IMG/VR virus record: IMGVR_UViG_3300008113_000121
Span: 1 to 41,013 of that record
DNA from: a virus
Length of the DNA stretch: 41,013 nt
Strand: one strand, 5' to 3'
In this document: positions 14,519-24,309 of the stretch, one piece after another
Layout: each line of letters starts with the position of its first letter
How positions within the stretch are numbered: the stretch's first letter is position 1
Notes under the pieces: model-generated
The model's database searches: none
Told to the model about the DNA's origin: nothing
The model's input: the letters and a program-made list of their open reading frames with translations, nothing else
Program-made: the position numbers and the translations under genes

Positions 14519-17500
14519 TTAAACCCTTTGCAACCATATATCGCCTACTGAAAACGCCATCGTTCCAGTCTGCCCTGTAAGAGTTCCAGCTTGAGCTCTG
14601 GTTTGAATTCCACCAGAAACTGCAGTGTTAGGATCAAGTAATCCTCCATAATAAAATGAACGTCCAGTAGTTAATCTTCCATCAGTTGCAGCTTGAACAA
14701 CGGTTGGATCTCCAGCAGTTCCATCATTATTAGAAACAACATTCAAGAACATAGCTGTATTTTTTATTTCTAATGTTGTTGTGCTAGCATTATAAATTAT
14801 TCTTCCTGCGCCAAGTCTAAAGCTTCCAGTATCATATATATAATCTGCTGACGCTCCGATATACATTCCATGATTTCCTGTACCACCTGCTGCATTTCCA
14901 AATGACATTGTGCTTCCTGCTGTAACTGTTAACTTTCCAGTTAAATTAGCATTTGTAGCAGTTAAAGCTCCATCTGCAGTTACTCTAAATGCTGCTGATC
15001 CTCTTGTTGCAAATGATTGTTGTCCAGACCATAAAACAACATCACTTGCTGCTGCTGGTGCTGTAATTCCTGTACTATAGGCTAAAGCTGATATTGTAGT
15101 GGAAGCAGCAATATAATTACTACTTGAATTTAATTCTAAAAGTCCAGCAGTAGTACTTTTATTTATACCAGATGCTGCAATTGTCCATCCGCCAATAAAT
15201 CCAGTTTTAAATAATGCAACACCATTTCTTGTTAATGCAAAATTTGCAGTACCAAATGCAGCTTGAGTTGTTTCTGTTCCAGTAAGTCCAGATGTAGTTG
15301 TATCAGTTGATGGGTATGCACCTATTCCACCAGCATTAAAAATCATTCTATCGCCAGATAATACTGTTGGAGTAGCTGCACTTGATATATATAGAGAAGC
15401 TGAATCTATATTTATATTGCCAATTCTTCCACTACTTGCAGTTATCTTACCAGTAATGTCTGCACTTGTAGAAACCATTCCGCCATCTCGTGTTACTTTG
15501 AATACTCCACCACCAGCATTGATAAAGTCTGCTGTACCACTTGCTGAAACTAAGCTTATGTTGCTTGCTCTTGCAGATCCATCTGGCTTTACCCAGAAAG
15601 ATCCACCTATATCACTTGTTGGCCCACCAGAAGCATTTGCACCAGCATAGAATGCATATGTTCCAGTTGAAGAAATTCCAGTAAATGTTCCTGCTGAACC
15701 TCTTTCAAGTTTTGCAGCGTCAACTATCCAGTTACCAATATTTGCAGATGTTGTTATTAAACGACCAGTAGCTGCGTCTATGATTGTACTATTGCCAAAT
15801 GTTAGACCCTTAGTATTTAAAATATATCCTGCAGATACATTTAGCAGGGCTCCAGATTGTCCAGTTACTTGAGCTTGAGTTGGAATAGTATTTGTAGATA
15901 CTTGAGGATTAGCAACAATTGTTGATGCAGTAGTTCCAGCTTGAGTTATAAATGTTCCATTAAATGCAGATGAGTTTGCTCCAGTTAGTCCAGATACTGT
16001 TATTACAACTCCAGTACCAAGTCCATGTGCTGCAGATGTTGTATATGTTGCCTGTGCAGAAGCTCCGCTGTAAGCTGTGACTGTTGGTGTAATTTCTGTT
16101 CCACTATAAACAGATCCATTTGTGACCTTTACATTTCCGTCAAATGTTCCGCTTCTAGCATTTATTGCACCAGTAACTGTTAATGTAGATCCAAGCCAAG
16201 TAATAGTATTGTTTGCTGCACCTACAGAAAAGTTTCCAGTACTATACCAATAATTATTAGCATTAATATATATACCATCATTCGTAAGGTTTACACCTTT
16301 TCCAAATCTCATTCCGCCTGCATTTGCTTCAACGAATCCAGTAAATATTCCGCTGGATGCATTTATTGCTCCATTAACAGTTAATATATTGGTTGTAGGA
16401 TTGAATGTTAATTTATCTCTTAATGAAAATTGTCCATTAGTATCTAAATAAAATGGAGTTCCTGGACTTGTTCCAGAATCATTATATATTCCAGCTCCGC
16501 TATAAAACTTAAATGGGCTTGCTGCAAGTCCAGTTCCAGATGCGTCAATTTTAATAGCAGTATTTACAGTAGATGTTGCAACTCCTGATTGATCAAGTAA
16601 TGAGCCAGTTGCTCCAGATCCTCCAACCAATACAACAAATGTATTTGCTGTTGTTGACTGTATTGCAAAATTTGTAATATTAAATGCAACAGTGCTCAAT
16701 CCACTTACAGAAACTAAAGTGCCATTTCCAAAACCATGAGTTCCAGACGTAGTATATGTTATATTGCCGCCAGATACAGATGCAGCCGTTACAACAGCAG
16801 ATCTTGCTCCCACTGTAATTACTTTATTTGCTAATAACGCTGATGAGTTAATCTGATCAGCCGTTATCTCACCAGCCCTTATTACATTTGCACGAACTGC
16901 ATTTGGCGCAATATCTCCATTATCTATTCTTAAAGTTGTTGCTGATCCTTGTGTTCCTAATGTTGAGGCTGCACCGTCCGCATCTGTTGCTCTTATTCTT
17001 ACATAATAGGTTGTACCATATGATAATGGTGTAGATGTTCCTGGCAGAGTGTCTATGATAGCAAAAGTTCCAGTAACTCTCAAAGCTAGATTCGATGGCA
17101 CTACGCTTGTAATAGGACTTGATGACAAATAAACTTCGTAGTTTACTGGATCTGCATTTGAGATTGCCGTCCACTTTACTTCTAATGCTCCATATAAAGG
17201 ATTTACAACTGCTTCTGGTGATGAGGCTGGTGGATTGCCGTCTGAAGTTCCGACTCCAGTAACAGAAACCGTGGAAGATGTTCTTGCAATACTTGATGTT
17301 CCATAAGAATCTTCTGCATAAACATTTACATAATATGATCCAGCAGCAAGTCCACCAAATGACATGTTAAGACTGTAGGAATATTCTGTAGAAACTAAAA
17401 CATTTGGCGATCCAGTTCTATACAACTCAACCTTATATCTAGATATTGGAGCTCTAATAACACTTGGAGCCGTCCATGATGCAACAGCTCCAGCTGTAGA

Positions 17501-19363
17501 TGCTGTCAAGCTAGCAGTTGCTGGCTGGTCTACTGATAATGATCCTGTGGTAAAGTTTACATCAGTAGAATATGCGCTTGTATTATTAGATGCATCTACT
17601 GATGCTACTGAAATATTATATGTAGTAGAAGGTAGAAGGTCTGATATAGTCGTAGTTGTAGTTGTAGTATTATACTTTACCAATGTTGTTTGATACATTG
17701 TAGATGAGCTTGGCTTATATCTGACTCTATATTCTTTTGTATCTGTACCAGCCGATTGAGTTATTGTTGCAACGGCCTGATATGTTGATCCAGACAATGT
17801 TGGTGTGGCTACAGAAACTGTAGGTACTGGTGGCGGGGTTGTATCAAGAGTTACTGGGTTTACAGCTAGCGCAGTTAATTCGTTTGAAAATGCAGAAAGA
17901 TCTCCACAATCATTTGAAAAAGCTAATCTGACATATATTGTTTGATATGTGGTATCTGCAACATAAACTGGAGTTACTCCAGATCCGCCTATCTCTGCAG
18001 AAGTAGGGGTAGTGGTAGGTGTTCCGCTTGGATTGCCCCAGCTAGTTGTTCTCTTATAAACCTTTGCATGAGTAGCTCCAGCTGGTAGAGTAAATTTAAT
18101 GCTAAATCCATCAGCCAATGCAGTAATGTCTGAATTGCTTATTACTGGGGTAACGCCTGACAGCGCACTAGTTCTAGTACCTGTTGAAAATGCTGTACCA
18201 GTATTTATATTGTCAGCTTTATCTGCTGATTTCCATGTTCCAGTAAATGATGTATAAGCACATGAGCCAAACCTATTGTATATATCTATTGCAGATAAAG
18301 TAAGTTTTCCTGCTACTAAATCGCTTCTCCAAACAAAAAATGTTCTTGTAAGAGAAACTGAATTCAAAACTCCTGTTAAATCAATTAAAAATCTTACGCT
18401 GTCATCTCCAGTTGCAAATGTTGGTGTTAATTCTAAGGATGCACCGTTCCATGCTGAGGATACTGAAACTACATTTGGTGGCGGAGTAACATCTATAGCA
18501 TCAAAAATTGGATCAACTGGCGTTACTTTAACTGCATTACTGTAAGATGTTTGTTGACCATTTGTACTAACAAAATATGCTCTAACCCATCTTGCCTGTG
18601 CATCGGCTGCTGGGACTAATACTGGATTATCTATAGACTTTTTAACAAATGCCCAACCAGTTGTTGGCGCTGTTGAACTATTACTTACAACCTCTTCTAT
18701 ATATATTGCTTCGCAAAGCGTCATGTCTTGAGCATTCCAAGATACTAGGTAAGAAAAATCAGATCCAGTTGCAGTTATAACTGGTGGGTCTAGCGGGTTT
18801 GGAGCAATGTCTGAAGTTATTGTAACTGGATCACTCTCAGTTTTATTTAATGTATCTATTGCAATAACTGTAATTGTAAACTGGCTCTTGAAAAATCCGC
18901 CAAACTCAGCCTTATTGTCTGCGCTTTTTAATGTCCAAACTTGCGATGTTCCAGACTTATTAATTCCAGTGTGATAAAAATCTCTTGTTATTGGATTTGC
19001 GCCAACTGTAGTAAGTCTTATCAAATACTTATCGACACCAGTATTATTATTAGTTCCATTATTTAATGATGTGTCATGGTTAAATCTTACATGAAGTGTT
19101 CCAGTTTTTTTACCAGTATCGTCAAGCCATGTTCCAGTTAAATTTGTTACTGGTGATGGTCTGGCTGCAGACTTTGAAAGATATTCATAAGTTGCTGACC
19201 AGTTGTCTCCCACTAAATCATTTAATTTTTGATCTTCAAAAATCCATTGGAATTGAAACTTGTATGGTGTACCAACAACTAGCGGACTAATTGTAATAAA
19301 AATATATTCATTATTTTTATCTGGTTCACTTGGGTCAAATTTTAAATCCTTTGGAACTGCCAT
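14519..19363 (-). CDS. Giant tail fibre / host-specificity protein with Fn3 domains and phage-fibre core
   Basis: A 1614-residue tail protein. The first half (about 1-800) is a string of fibronectin III-like domains separated by Pro-rich linkers (VTPPPNVVSVS, DTTPPPVPTVS, NPPASSPEAVV). The middle has the spoke-like IAPNAVRANVIRAGEITADQ segment typical of siphovirus tail-tip and fibre proteins that run along the fibre axis. The second half alternates short beta units such as INASSGIFTGFVEA and INARSGTFDGNVKV with glycine-rich turns, and holds two copies of a YTTS..HG.G.G..V.VSGL unit. It ends with GDIWLQRV, probably the fibre tip. It starts with a TAATG overlap on the previous gene. Function as receptor-binding fibre is inferred from architecture; the receptor is unknown. 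Confidence 0.85.
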   Translation of the reverse strand: MAVPKDLKFDPSEPDKNNEYIFITISPLVVGTPYKFQFQWIFEDQKLNDLVGDNWSATYEYLSKSAARPSPVTNLTGTWLDDTGKKTGTLHVRFNHDTSLNNGTNNNTGVDKYLIRLTTVGANPITRDFYHTGINKSGTSQVWTLKSADNKAEFGGFFKSQFTITVIAIDTLNKTESDPVTITSDIAPNPLDPPVITATGSDFSYLVSWNAQDMTLCEAIYIEEVVSNSSTAPTTGWAFVKKSIDNPVLVPAADAQARWVRAYFVSTNGQQTSYSNAVKVTPVDPIFDAIDVTPPPNVVSVSSAWNGASLELTPTFATGDDSVRFLIDLTGVLNSVSLTRTFFVWRSDLVAGKLTLSAIDIYNRFGSCAYTSFTGTWKSADKADNINTGTAFSTGTRTSALSGVTPVISNSDITALADGFSIKFTLPAGATHAKVYKRTTSWGNPSGTPTTTPTSAEIGGSGVTPVYVADTTYQTIYVRLAFSNDCGDLSAFSNELTALAVNPVTLDTTPPPVPTVSVATPTLSGSTYQAVATITQSAGTDTKEYRVRYKPSSSTMYQTTLVKYNTTTTTTTISDLLPSTTYNISVASVDASNNTSAYSTDVNFTTGSLSVDQPATASLTASTAGAVASWTAPSVIRAPISRYKVELYRTGSPNVLVSTEYSYSLNMSFGGLAAGSYYVNVYAEDSYGTSSIARTSSTVSVTGVGTSDGNPPASSPEAVVNPLYGALEVKWTAISNADPVNYEVYLSSSPITSVVPSNLALRVTGTFAIIDTLPGTSTPLSYGTTYYVRIRATDADGAASTLGTQGSATTLRIDNGDIAPNAVRANVIRAGEITADQINSSALLANKVITVGARSAVVTAASVSGGNITYTTSGTHGFGNGTLVSVSGLSTVAFNITNFAIQSTTANTFVVLVGGSGATGSLLDQSGVATSTVNTAIKIDASGTGLAASPFKFYSGAGIYNDSGTSPGTPFYLDTNGQFSLRDKLTFNPTTNILTVNGAINASSGIFTGFVEANAGGMRFGKGVNLTNDGIYINANNYWYSTGNFSVGAANNTITWLGSTLTVTGAINARSGTFDGNVKVTNGSVYSGTEITPTVTAYSGASAQATYTTSAAHGLGTGVVITVSGLTGANSSAFNGTFITQAGTTASTIVANPQVSTNTIPTQAQVTGQSGALLNVSAGYILNTKGLTFGNSTIIDAATGRLITTSANIGNWIVDAAKLERGSAGTFTGISSTGTYAFYAGANASGGPTSDIGGSFWVKPDGSARASNISLVSASGTADFINAGGGVFKVTRDGGMVSTSADITGKITASSGRIGNINIDSASLYISSAATPTVLSGDRMIFNAGGIGAYPSTDTTTSGLTGTETTQAAFGTANFALTRNGVALFKTGFIGGWTIAASGINKSTTAGLLELNSSSNYIAASTTISALAYSTGITAPAAASDVVLWSGQQSFATRGSAAFRVTADGALTATNANLTGKLTVTAGSTMSFGNAAGGTGNHGMYIGASADYIYDTGSFRLGAGRIIYNASTTTLEIKNTAMFLNVVSNNDGTAGDPTVVQAATDGRLTTGRSFYYGGLLDPNTAVSGGIQTRAQAGTLTGQTGTMAFSVGDIWLQRV

Positions 19364-20238
19364 TAGAAGTTAATTCCTAACTTATATTCTATATCTAATG
19401 GCCTCCCAGAAACCTTGACTATCTCAGATACTGTTGATCTGGCAATAATTCCAAATGTTGGATCGAATGTATCTTCGTCATTAATTCTAAGACCATCAAA
19501 ATAAACGTTTGAGGTTCCGCTTGCTTTTGCAGCAACAATTACTGAAACTTTTGAAACAAGTTGTCCAGGACTATTTACGGAAGTCATTGTTGACAAATTT
19601 CTTGATAATATCTTATTGCCAGTACCAGTATCAATATCTGCTCCATCAAAAGAAACTTGATAGTAGGCTGTATCAGATGAATAGAATCTAACATTGATAT
19701 AATCTAAATTCGAATCAGCCTGATTTATTGCAAGTGTAAGGCTATCATTTCCGCTATATCCTGAAATATCTAGGAAGGGAATTGATGACTTAAATTCTTT
19801 TGTAGAGTTAGCTGTTGCTGTTACCTGAATCATTGATACTCCAATTCTTGGAGTTGGTGTTAATACCAATGAAGGGTTAGCATTTGATGAATCTGTCCAC
19901 AATAAATTGTCTTCAAAATCCGCCACAAATTGACTGTCGTAGTTGTTAATAGATGTTCTAGAACTTGGATATAGGCCAATCTCTCTAATTACACCAGCAA
20001 CATCTTGTGGAATTGTAGTCTTATAAACCACTGAGTATGTCGTATTAGATCCCACAGTCTGGATATCAATTCCTCCAAATACAACAGGAAGTCTATAAAA
20101 TTCAAATCCTAACTTTGTATCATTTCCATCTACATTTACAGCCGTCGAATCAATACCTATGGCTATGCTCTGCTTATTAAAAGAATTCATGCCAGCAATA
20201 CATGAGGTTAAAAATCTTTTGCCAAATTTAGTTATCAT
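19363..20238 (-). CDS. Minor tail protein
   Basis: A 291-residue beta-rich protein. The N-terminal part (FGKRFLTSCIAGMNSFNKQS, then GVIREIGLYPSS) resembles the beginning of phage tail-collar and baseplate-periphery proteins, which carry an early IGL.. motif. The middle (about 120-250) looks like a jelly-roll/carbohydrate-binding type domain (ISGYSGNDSLTLAI, YYQVSFDGADID, NVYFDGLRIND). It couples by ATGA to the previous gene and by TAATG to the next fibre gene. Likely connects hub and fibre or adds a lectin-like domain; no enzyme motif. Confidence 0.65.
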   Translation of the reverse strand: MITKFGKRFLTSCIAGMNSFNKQSIAIGIDSTAVNVDGNDTKLGFEFYRLPVVFGGIDIQTVGSNTTYSVVYKTTIPQDVAGVIREIGLYPSSRTSINNYDSQFVADFEDNLLWTDSSNANPSLVLTPTPRIGVSMIQVTATANSTKEFKSSIPFLDISGYSGNDSLTLAINQADSNLDYINVRFYSSDTAYYQVSFDGADIDTGTGNKILSRNLSTMTSVNSPGQLVSKVSVIVAAKASGTSNVYFDGLRINDEDTFDPTFGIIARSTVSEIVKVSGRPLDIEYKLGINF

Positions 20239-20588
20239 TGTGGGATTCTACCTCTTATTCCTTTTATTACTGCATCTGTTCTATCAACAATCTTTAACTT
20301 TAACTTAATTGTAGCAGGAACTGTGGAGTAGTCAAATTCCTCAGAAACTATTGATATATCAGAAAGCTGTGGAAGATATTTAGAGATAGAGCCATCTTCG
20401 TCCCCTCCATCATCGCCACCCTCAAAGTCCCCTAGTCCACGAAATGCAAATGCTGCTCTTCCAACACTATTGCTATATCTAAGCTCTGTGGGATCTATTG
20501 TAGATGTTCTTGGGTCTCCGTATGTGGCAAAAAGTGGAGGGTTTTTGTCCACTTCATTTTTAGATATCTTTTTATTCTCAGTTGCCAT
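20235..20588 (-). CDS. Small tail-region protein with acidic Gly-Asp stretch
   Basis: A 117-residue protein of unknown function. The N-terminus is lysine-rich and looks disordered. A Gly/Asp/Glu run (DFEGGDDGGDEDG) lies near residue 55, and the C-terminal ~45 residues form a compact beta-type segment (ATIKLKLKIVDRTDAVIKGI). The acidic run could bind calcium or act as a flexible linker. There is no ribosome site; a TGGTATAAT box ends 6 nt before the ATG, so the mRNA may be leaderless. Conserved position between tail-hub genes suggests a virion or assembly role. Confidence 0.6.
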   Translation of the reverse strand: MATENKKISKNEVDKNPPLFATYGDPRTSTIDPTELRYSNSVGRAAFAFRGLGDFEGGDDGGDEDGSISKYLPQLSDISIVSEEFDYSTVPATIKLKLKIVDRTDAVIKGIRGRIPQ

Positions 20589-20594
20589 TTTTTT

Positions 20595-20603
20595 ATTATA
20601 CCA
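20595..20603 (-). promoter_or_regulatory. Extended -10 promoter placed for a leaderless mRNA
   Basis: Minus-strand TGGTATAAT directly after the stop codon of the upstream gene (TAAATGGTATAATA). Only six A residues lie between the hexamer and the ATG at 20588, so the normal start point would be at or next to the A of ATG. No ribosome site fits in the gap. The -35 is poor. Confidence 0.5.
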
Positions 20604-20604
20604 T

Positions 20605-21837
20605 TTAAGCTACTATAGATCTAGCCGTAATGGATGTCTCCAATCCATCATTCCATGAATGACTTATGCTTGTAATAACAAACTTTTGATTTGGATCAAT
20701 TTCATTAAATGAATGGCTTACCGTTATTATGTCATATACAGACAAAAGAGGGTTTCCAAATACTTCCATTTCAAGCACAATATTATTTTTGCTCCACTGG
20801 GATTTTATAAAACTAGAAAGCTCTACGGCATCAGCTTGATCTTGCAGCCACTCAGAGGTAAATGAGATTGGTTCTTGAGAAGCATATTTATTCGTCTCAT
20901 CTTCTTGATAAACAATTCCAGCAGTTTTAATTAAGTTATTACCAATAACATTTATTTGTGTTCCAAGAGAAGAATCTACAAGTGTGGACATTCCAGCATT
21001 ATTAATTAAATATAGTTCTGCTTCAAATGGCATTAGGTTTGCATAAAGAACTTTAACGCTTGAGTTTAAATTTTCATATGTAAACTTTGGTATAGATGGA
21101 GCTGAGTCGTATCTTTTTTTAATATATCTAATTTCTCTTGCTATTGAGCCAAACTCTTCAATATATTTTTCTTTACTTGCAGAAGCAACTCTTGCAATTC
21201 CATTTGCAAAAAATTCACCATAGGCTAAGCTTACAATACTTTTTGAAAACTGAGATTCATAGATGTCAGTTAATGAGGGTGAGCCAAACTCTGTTTCAGT
21301 AATCTTCATTGCATAAGCATAGTCAAAAAATGCTGAGCCAAGATTTGCAAACAATGACATTCTTGAGCTTTTGGCTACAACTGAGCTTGTATCAATAGCT
21401 TGAATTAAAAAGCCATTAATATATGCATTAATAGTTACTGCCGTTCCAGTATGCTTTGCAAATATATCTACCTTATAAGACTTTCCCTCTTGTATTCCAA
21501 TGGTATCTTTTTGCAAATTTATGTTGTCATTAAAAACTTTTACAACAGATCCGTTAACAACCTTTACAATTCTAAACTCATCGCCGAATAGTCCAGCTGT
21601 TTGTGAGGTCTTAGCTCTAATAAAATATCCAGTATTTGATGTAGCGTTTGTAAATATACCTACTCCGCCAGACTGTCTTGTCGTTCTATAGTTTGGCTCA
21701 AAATACATTGTAGTGCCAAATGAAAAGAACTGGCCAGTAGTATCTATTCCAGTATCTTTTACAGCACCAGAAAAACTATTTGAATTATTTGAATTGGATT
21801 TTACAACTAAGAATGATTTAGAAATATTAGATGGCAT
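20605..21837 (-). CDS. Minor tail protein with lectin-like N-terminal half and tail-hub-like C-terminus
   Basis: A 410-residue protein. The first ~190 residues form a concanavalin-like sandwich pattern (FSFGTTMYFEPNYR, GYFIRAKTS, GKSYKVDIFAKHTGTAVTIN, YINGFLIQAIDTS). The end (NPLLSVYDIITVSHSF, KFVITSISHSWNDGLETSIT) looks like the closing beta-domain of gp27/hub-type tail proteins, which form the ring under the tail tube. The ribosome site GGGAGGGG is strong and the gene overlaps its upstream neighbour by 11 nt. Together with the preceding 678-residue protein it may form one hub complex split over two genes. Confidence 0.7.
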   Translation of the reverse strand: MPSNISKSFLVVKSNSNNSNSFSGAVKDTGIDTTGQFFSFGTTMYFEPNYRTTRQSGGVGIFTNATSNTGYFIRAKTSQTAGLFGDEFRIVKVVNGSVVKVFNDNINLQKDTIGIQEGKSYKVDIFAKHTGTAVTINAYINGFLIQAIDTSSVVAKSSRMSLFANLGSAFFDYAYAMKITETEFGSPSLTDIYESQFSKSIVSLAYGEFFANGIARVASASKEKYIEEFGSIAREIRYIKKRYDSAPSIPKFTYENLNSSVKVLYANLMPFEAELYLINNAGMSTLVDSSLGTQINVIGNNLIKTAGIVYQEDETNKYASQEPISFTSEWLQDQADAVELSSFIKSQWSKNNIVLEMEVFGNPLLSVYDIITVSHSFNEIDPNQKFVITSISHSWNDGLETSITARSIVA

Positions 21838-23863
21838 AAAACCCCTCCCTATAATTGTTTACTCCAAAAGCACCAGAGCCAACATTTGTACTTACAACAT
21901 TGCTTGTATTTAATATTCCATCCGTAAAAGGGGTCCATCCAGTTGGAACACCAGTTGTAACATTATGAGTTGCTAGCTCTGTGCCGAACTTTGCTCTGCC
22001 TTTAATTCTATATTTTTCAGTTGGAATAAAGCCAACTAAAGATCCTAAAACTTTTGCTTGGCTTCTATACTTAGCAAAATCTGCTGGGCCAGTAATATCT
22101 ACCTGTACTCTTGAACCTCCAGATATAGGCTCATATTCATACTGTATAGCATCGTACTCTATAATTTCTTCATCAATTAATAGATAGCCAGAAAAGCTTT
22201 GTAGGGCCTCAATTGTTTTATCTTGTGCAGACCTTATTGATATTACTGCAAGACTAATATATCCACCAGCACCAGTTGAACTTGATAATGTTTCTTTTAA
22301 TGCGGCAGACGAAAACGATGTTTTATCTATATCTACAATAGACTTATTGCTTTGTTCATACCCAGCGACATAAGCGCTGTTATAAAATACCTTAACATTA
22401 TTAGAAGATGCTATATTGTTTGCATCTAAAGAAATAATATTTGGCAAAGAGCTTCCGTTTGCAGTGTCTCTAAATGTCCAATCTTTTACTAAAGATGCTT
22501 TTTTGGTAAAGATAAAATCTCTACTATAAAATTGCAAGATATTGTTTTCATCAAATACTGCTGACATCTGTGTATCTGAGCAAAGCTCTTGTATAGCAGA
22601 CCAAACAGTCTTTGTTCCATCACTCCACCACCATCTTAAAGATATAATAGACTTATCTGAGTCAGCCAAATTAAAGTTATAAGTTGTAAATCCTACTGAA
22701 TCTAGAATTCTTCTAATTACCGCAGTAGCAGAATAGTCATCACAAATAATATCTGGGCAAATAGTTTCTTGTAAAAACTTAGCGGCATCTAATGCAAAAA
22801 GTTCAAGCTCTCCATTTTCTCCTATCTTCCAGTTATCCAAATAATATGATCCTTGGGATACCTTAAAATACTTACCATTAGAGTCTGTTAAAGTTCCAGC
22901 AGAATCATATACTTTATAAAAAGGTTTCACTTCTGCTTTTTTAGATAAATAGACATAAGAGTTATTTATTGCAATAGTTTCTTGAAAATTATAATTTCTA
23001 AATAAAATATTTGCATTGCCATAGGAATTTAATTGCATGTCTAATGAGTTTGCTGTAGCTAATCCTACTGGAAGAATGTCGCTTGTTTGAGATGATGCTT
23101 CTTTCTGTATACCAAACGATACGATTCTGTCGGTAACATCCTTTAACCAGTGTGGAGCAACTTCAATCAATCCGATGTATTTATTTCCGCCTGGATTTGT
23201 TGCAGTAACTCTTAAAGTGTTTACTGTTACTTGAGAACTATAATTCAAGCTTGACTCATTTGTTGTCCAAGAAGTTCCATTATAATATATAGAAACTAGA
23301 CCATTTGAATCCACAGTCTTTGTCATTCCAGAAGTTACATCTGTTCCATTAATAAATATGGACCAAGAGCTTGGAGTACAATGAGATAGTTCAAACTTTA
23401 AAACAATTTTATTTGCTGGGACAGCCTTGTTTTGATAAGATATTGCAGATACGCCATCATAATATCTTATAGATATATCTAGATTTGTATTTTTTTGAGT
23501 AACATAATATTTATAATTTGTATTCTTTGACGGACAATATGTTCTATATGTAACTCCACTTTGTGTAGAATAGGCTGTGTTTCTTGGATTAGTATATGTA
23601 TTAGCAGTTGCAACATCTCCAAAAATTCCATATTTAATTCCATGCTTTTCTGGTCTAAATGGTTTAACTACTGAGTCTAATGGAAATAGTAATTTAAAGG
23701 GTTGTGCTCCGTCTGCAGATGTATAGTAGTTGGCTCCAGTAAAATCATCATCTGAAAATGACACTAGCGTGTTGCAGTTGATGTCAAGCGTTGCACCAAC
23801 GCCAATATTGATACTTGAGCTTTGATCAAATTTATTAGTGACTTCTGATGGTGCCTGTATCAT
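21827..23863 (-). CDS. Tail hub / minor tail protein (gp27-like domain)
   Basis: A 678-residue protein from the ATG at 23863, chosen over an in-frame ATG at 23896 because it makes a TAATG overlap and has GGAAGAG before it. The N-terminal third is beta-rich with a jelly-roll-like part (LKFELSHCTPSSWSIFINGT). The middle, with RIVSFGIQKE, GNANILFRNYNF, ELFALDAAKFLQE, AVIRRILDSVGFT and WSAIQELCSDT, has the pattern of tail-hub proteins (T4 gp27, SPP1 gp21/Tal N-terminus), including the helical segment that samples a cavity domain. No peptidase or lysozyme motif is seen. Likely forms the trimeric hub that closes the tail tube. Confidence 0.75.
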   Translation of the reverse strand: MIQAPSEVTNKFDQSSSINIGVGATLDINCNTLVSFSDDDFTGANYYTSADGAQPFKLLFPLDSVVKPFRPEKHGIKYGIFGDVATANTYTNPRNTAYSTQSGVTYRTYCPSKNTNYKYYVTQKNTNLDISIRYYDGVSAISYQNKAVPANKIVLKFELSHCTPSSWSIFINGTDVTSGMTKTVDSNGLVSIYYNGTSWTTNESSLNYSSQVTVNTLRVTATNPGGNKYIGLIEVAPHWLKDVTDRIVSFGIQKEASSQTSDILPVGLATANSLDMQLNSYGNANILFRNYNFQETIAINNSYVYLSKKAEVKPFYKVYDSAGTLTDSNGKYFKVSQGSYYLDNWKIGENGELELFALDAAKFLQETICPDIICDDYSATAVIRRILDSVGFTTYNFNLADSDKSIISLRWWWSDGTKTVWSAIQELCSDTQMSAVFDENNILQFYSRDFIFTKKASLVKDWTFRDTANGSSLPNIISLDANNIASSNNVKVFYNSAYVAGYEQSNKSIVDIDKTSFSSAALKETLSSSTGAGGYISLAVISIRSAQDKTIEALQSFSGYLLIDEEIIEYDAIQYEYEPISGGSRVQVDITGPADFAKYRSQAKVLGSLVGFIPTEKYRIKGRAKFGTELATHNVTTGVPTGWTPFTDGILNTSNVVSTNVGSGAFGVNNYREGFYAI

Positions 23864-24309
23864 TATATCTCTTCCAGAGTTAAAGATACATTCCACAATT
23901 CTTGAGGCGTATCCCCAGGACTCATTTTAGCATTTCTTCTAATAATCTCAAAACTACATGAAGTAAAAAACATTGTTAGGCTTTCTGCATTTGCAGTAGA
24001 GCCATATTTTACAGTAACTGGAAATGATGCCTTGCCAGTAGCACCTTCATAAAAATCTTTAATATCTCTAGCCCCATAAAATCCATCTACAGTATATGAT
24101 GCTCTTGATGGAAGCATATCCCAAGAAACAGTAATTTGCTTTTTATCTGCAATAAAAAACTTTCTCATTGTTCCATTAGACATTCTTTGAAGCTTTTCAA
24201 TTCTATTTACAGATATAGATACTGGTCTACGATTATGTTCTGACAGGCTGTACCCGCCAATTGTTATAAGGGCTCCTACTGGTAATGTTATTGGGTATGA
24301 TGTTGGCAT
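23863..24309 (-). CDS. Distal tail-type protein
   Basis: A 148-residue beta-sandwich type protein encoded right after the tape measure, with a TAATG overlap. Motifs such as NRIEKLQRMSNGTMRKFFIA, ITVSWDMLPSR, ARDIKDFYEG and FEIIRRN...LWNVSLTLEEI have the form of the N-terminal domain of Dit-like or tube-related proteins that attach the hub to the tail tube. It is much shorter than a full Dit (~250), so it may be a tube-fold adaptor only. Good ribosome site GGAG. Confidence 0.65.
   Translation of the reverse strand: MPTSYPITLPVGALITIGGYSLSEHNRRPVSISVNRIEKLQRMSNGTMRKFFIADKKQITVSWDMLPSRASYTVDGFYGARDIKDFYEGATGKASFPVTVKYGSTANAESLTMFFTSCSFEIIRRNAKMSPGDTPQELWNVSLTLEEI

Noticed and set aside
11174-19363. 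Repeated short words in the fibre genes that could suggest a CRISPR array
   Set aside because: The repeats are in frame, imperfect and code for Fn3/Ig-like and shaft units; no regular repeat-spacer pattern exists.
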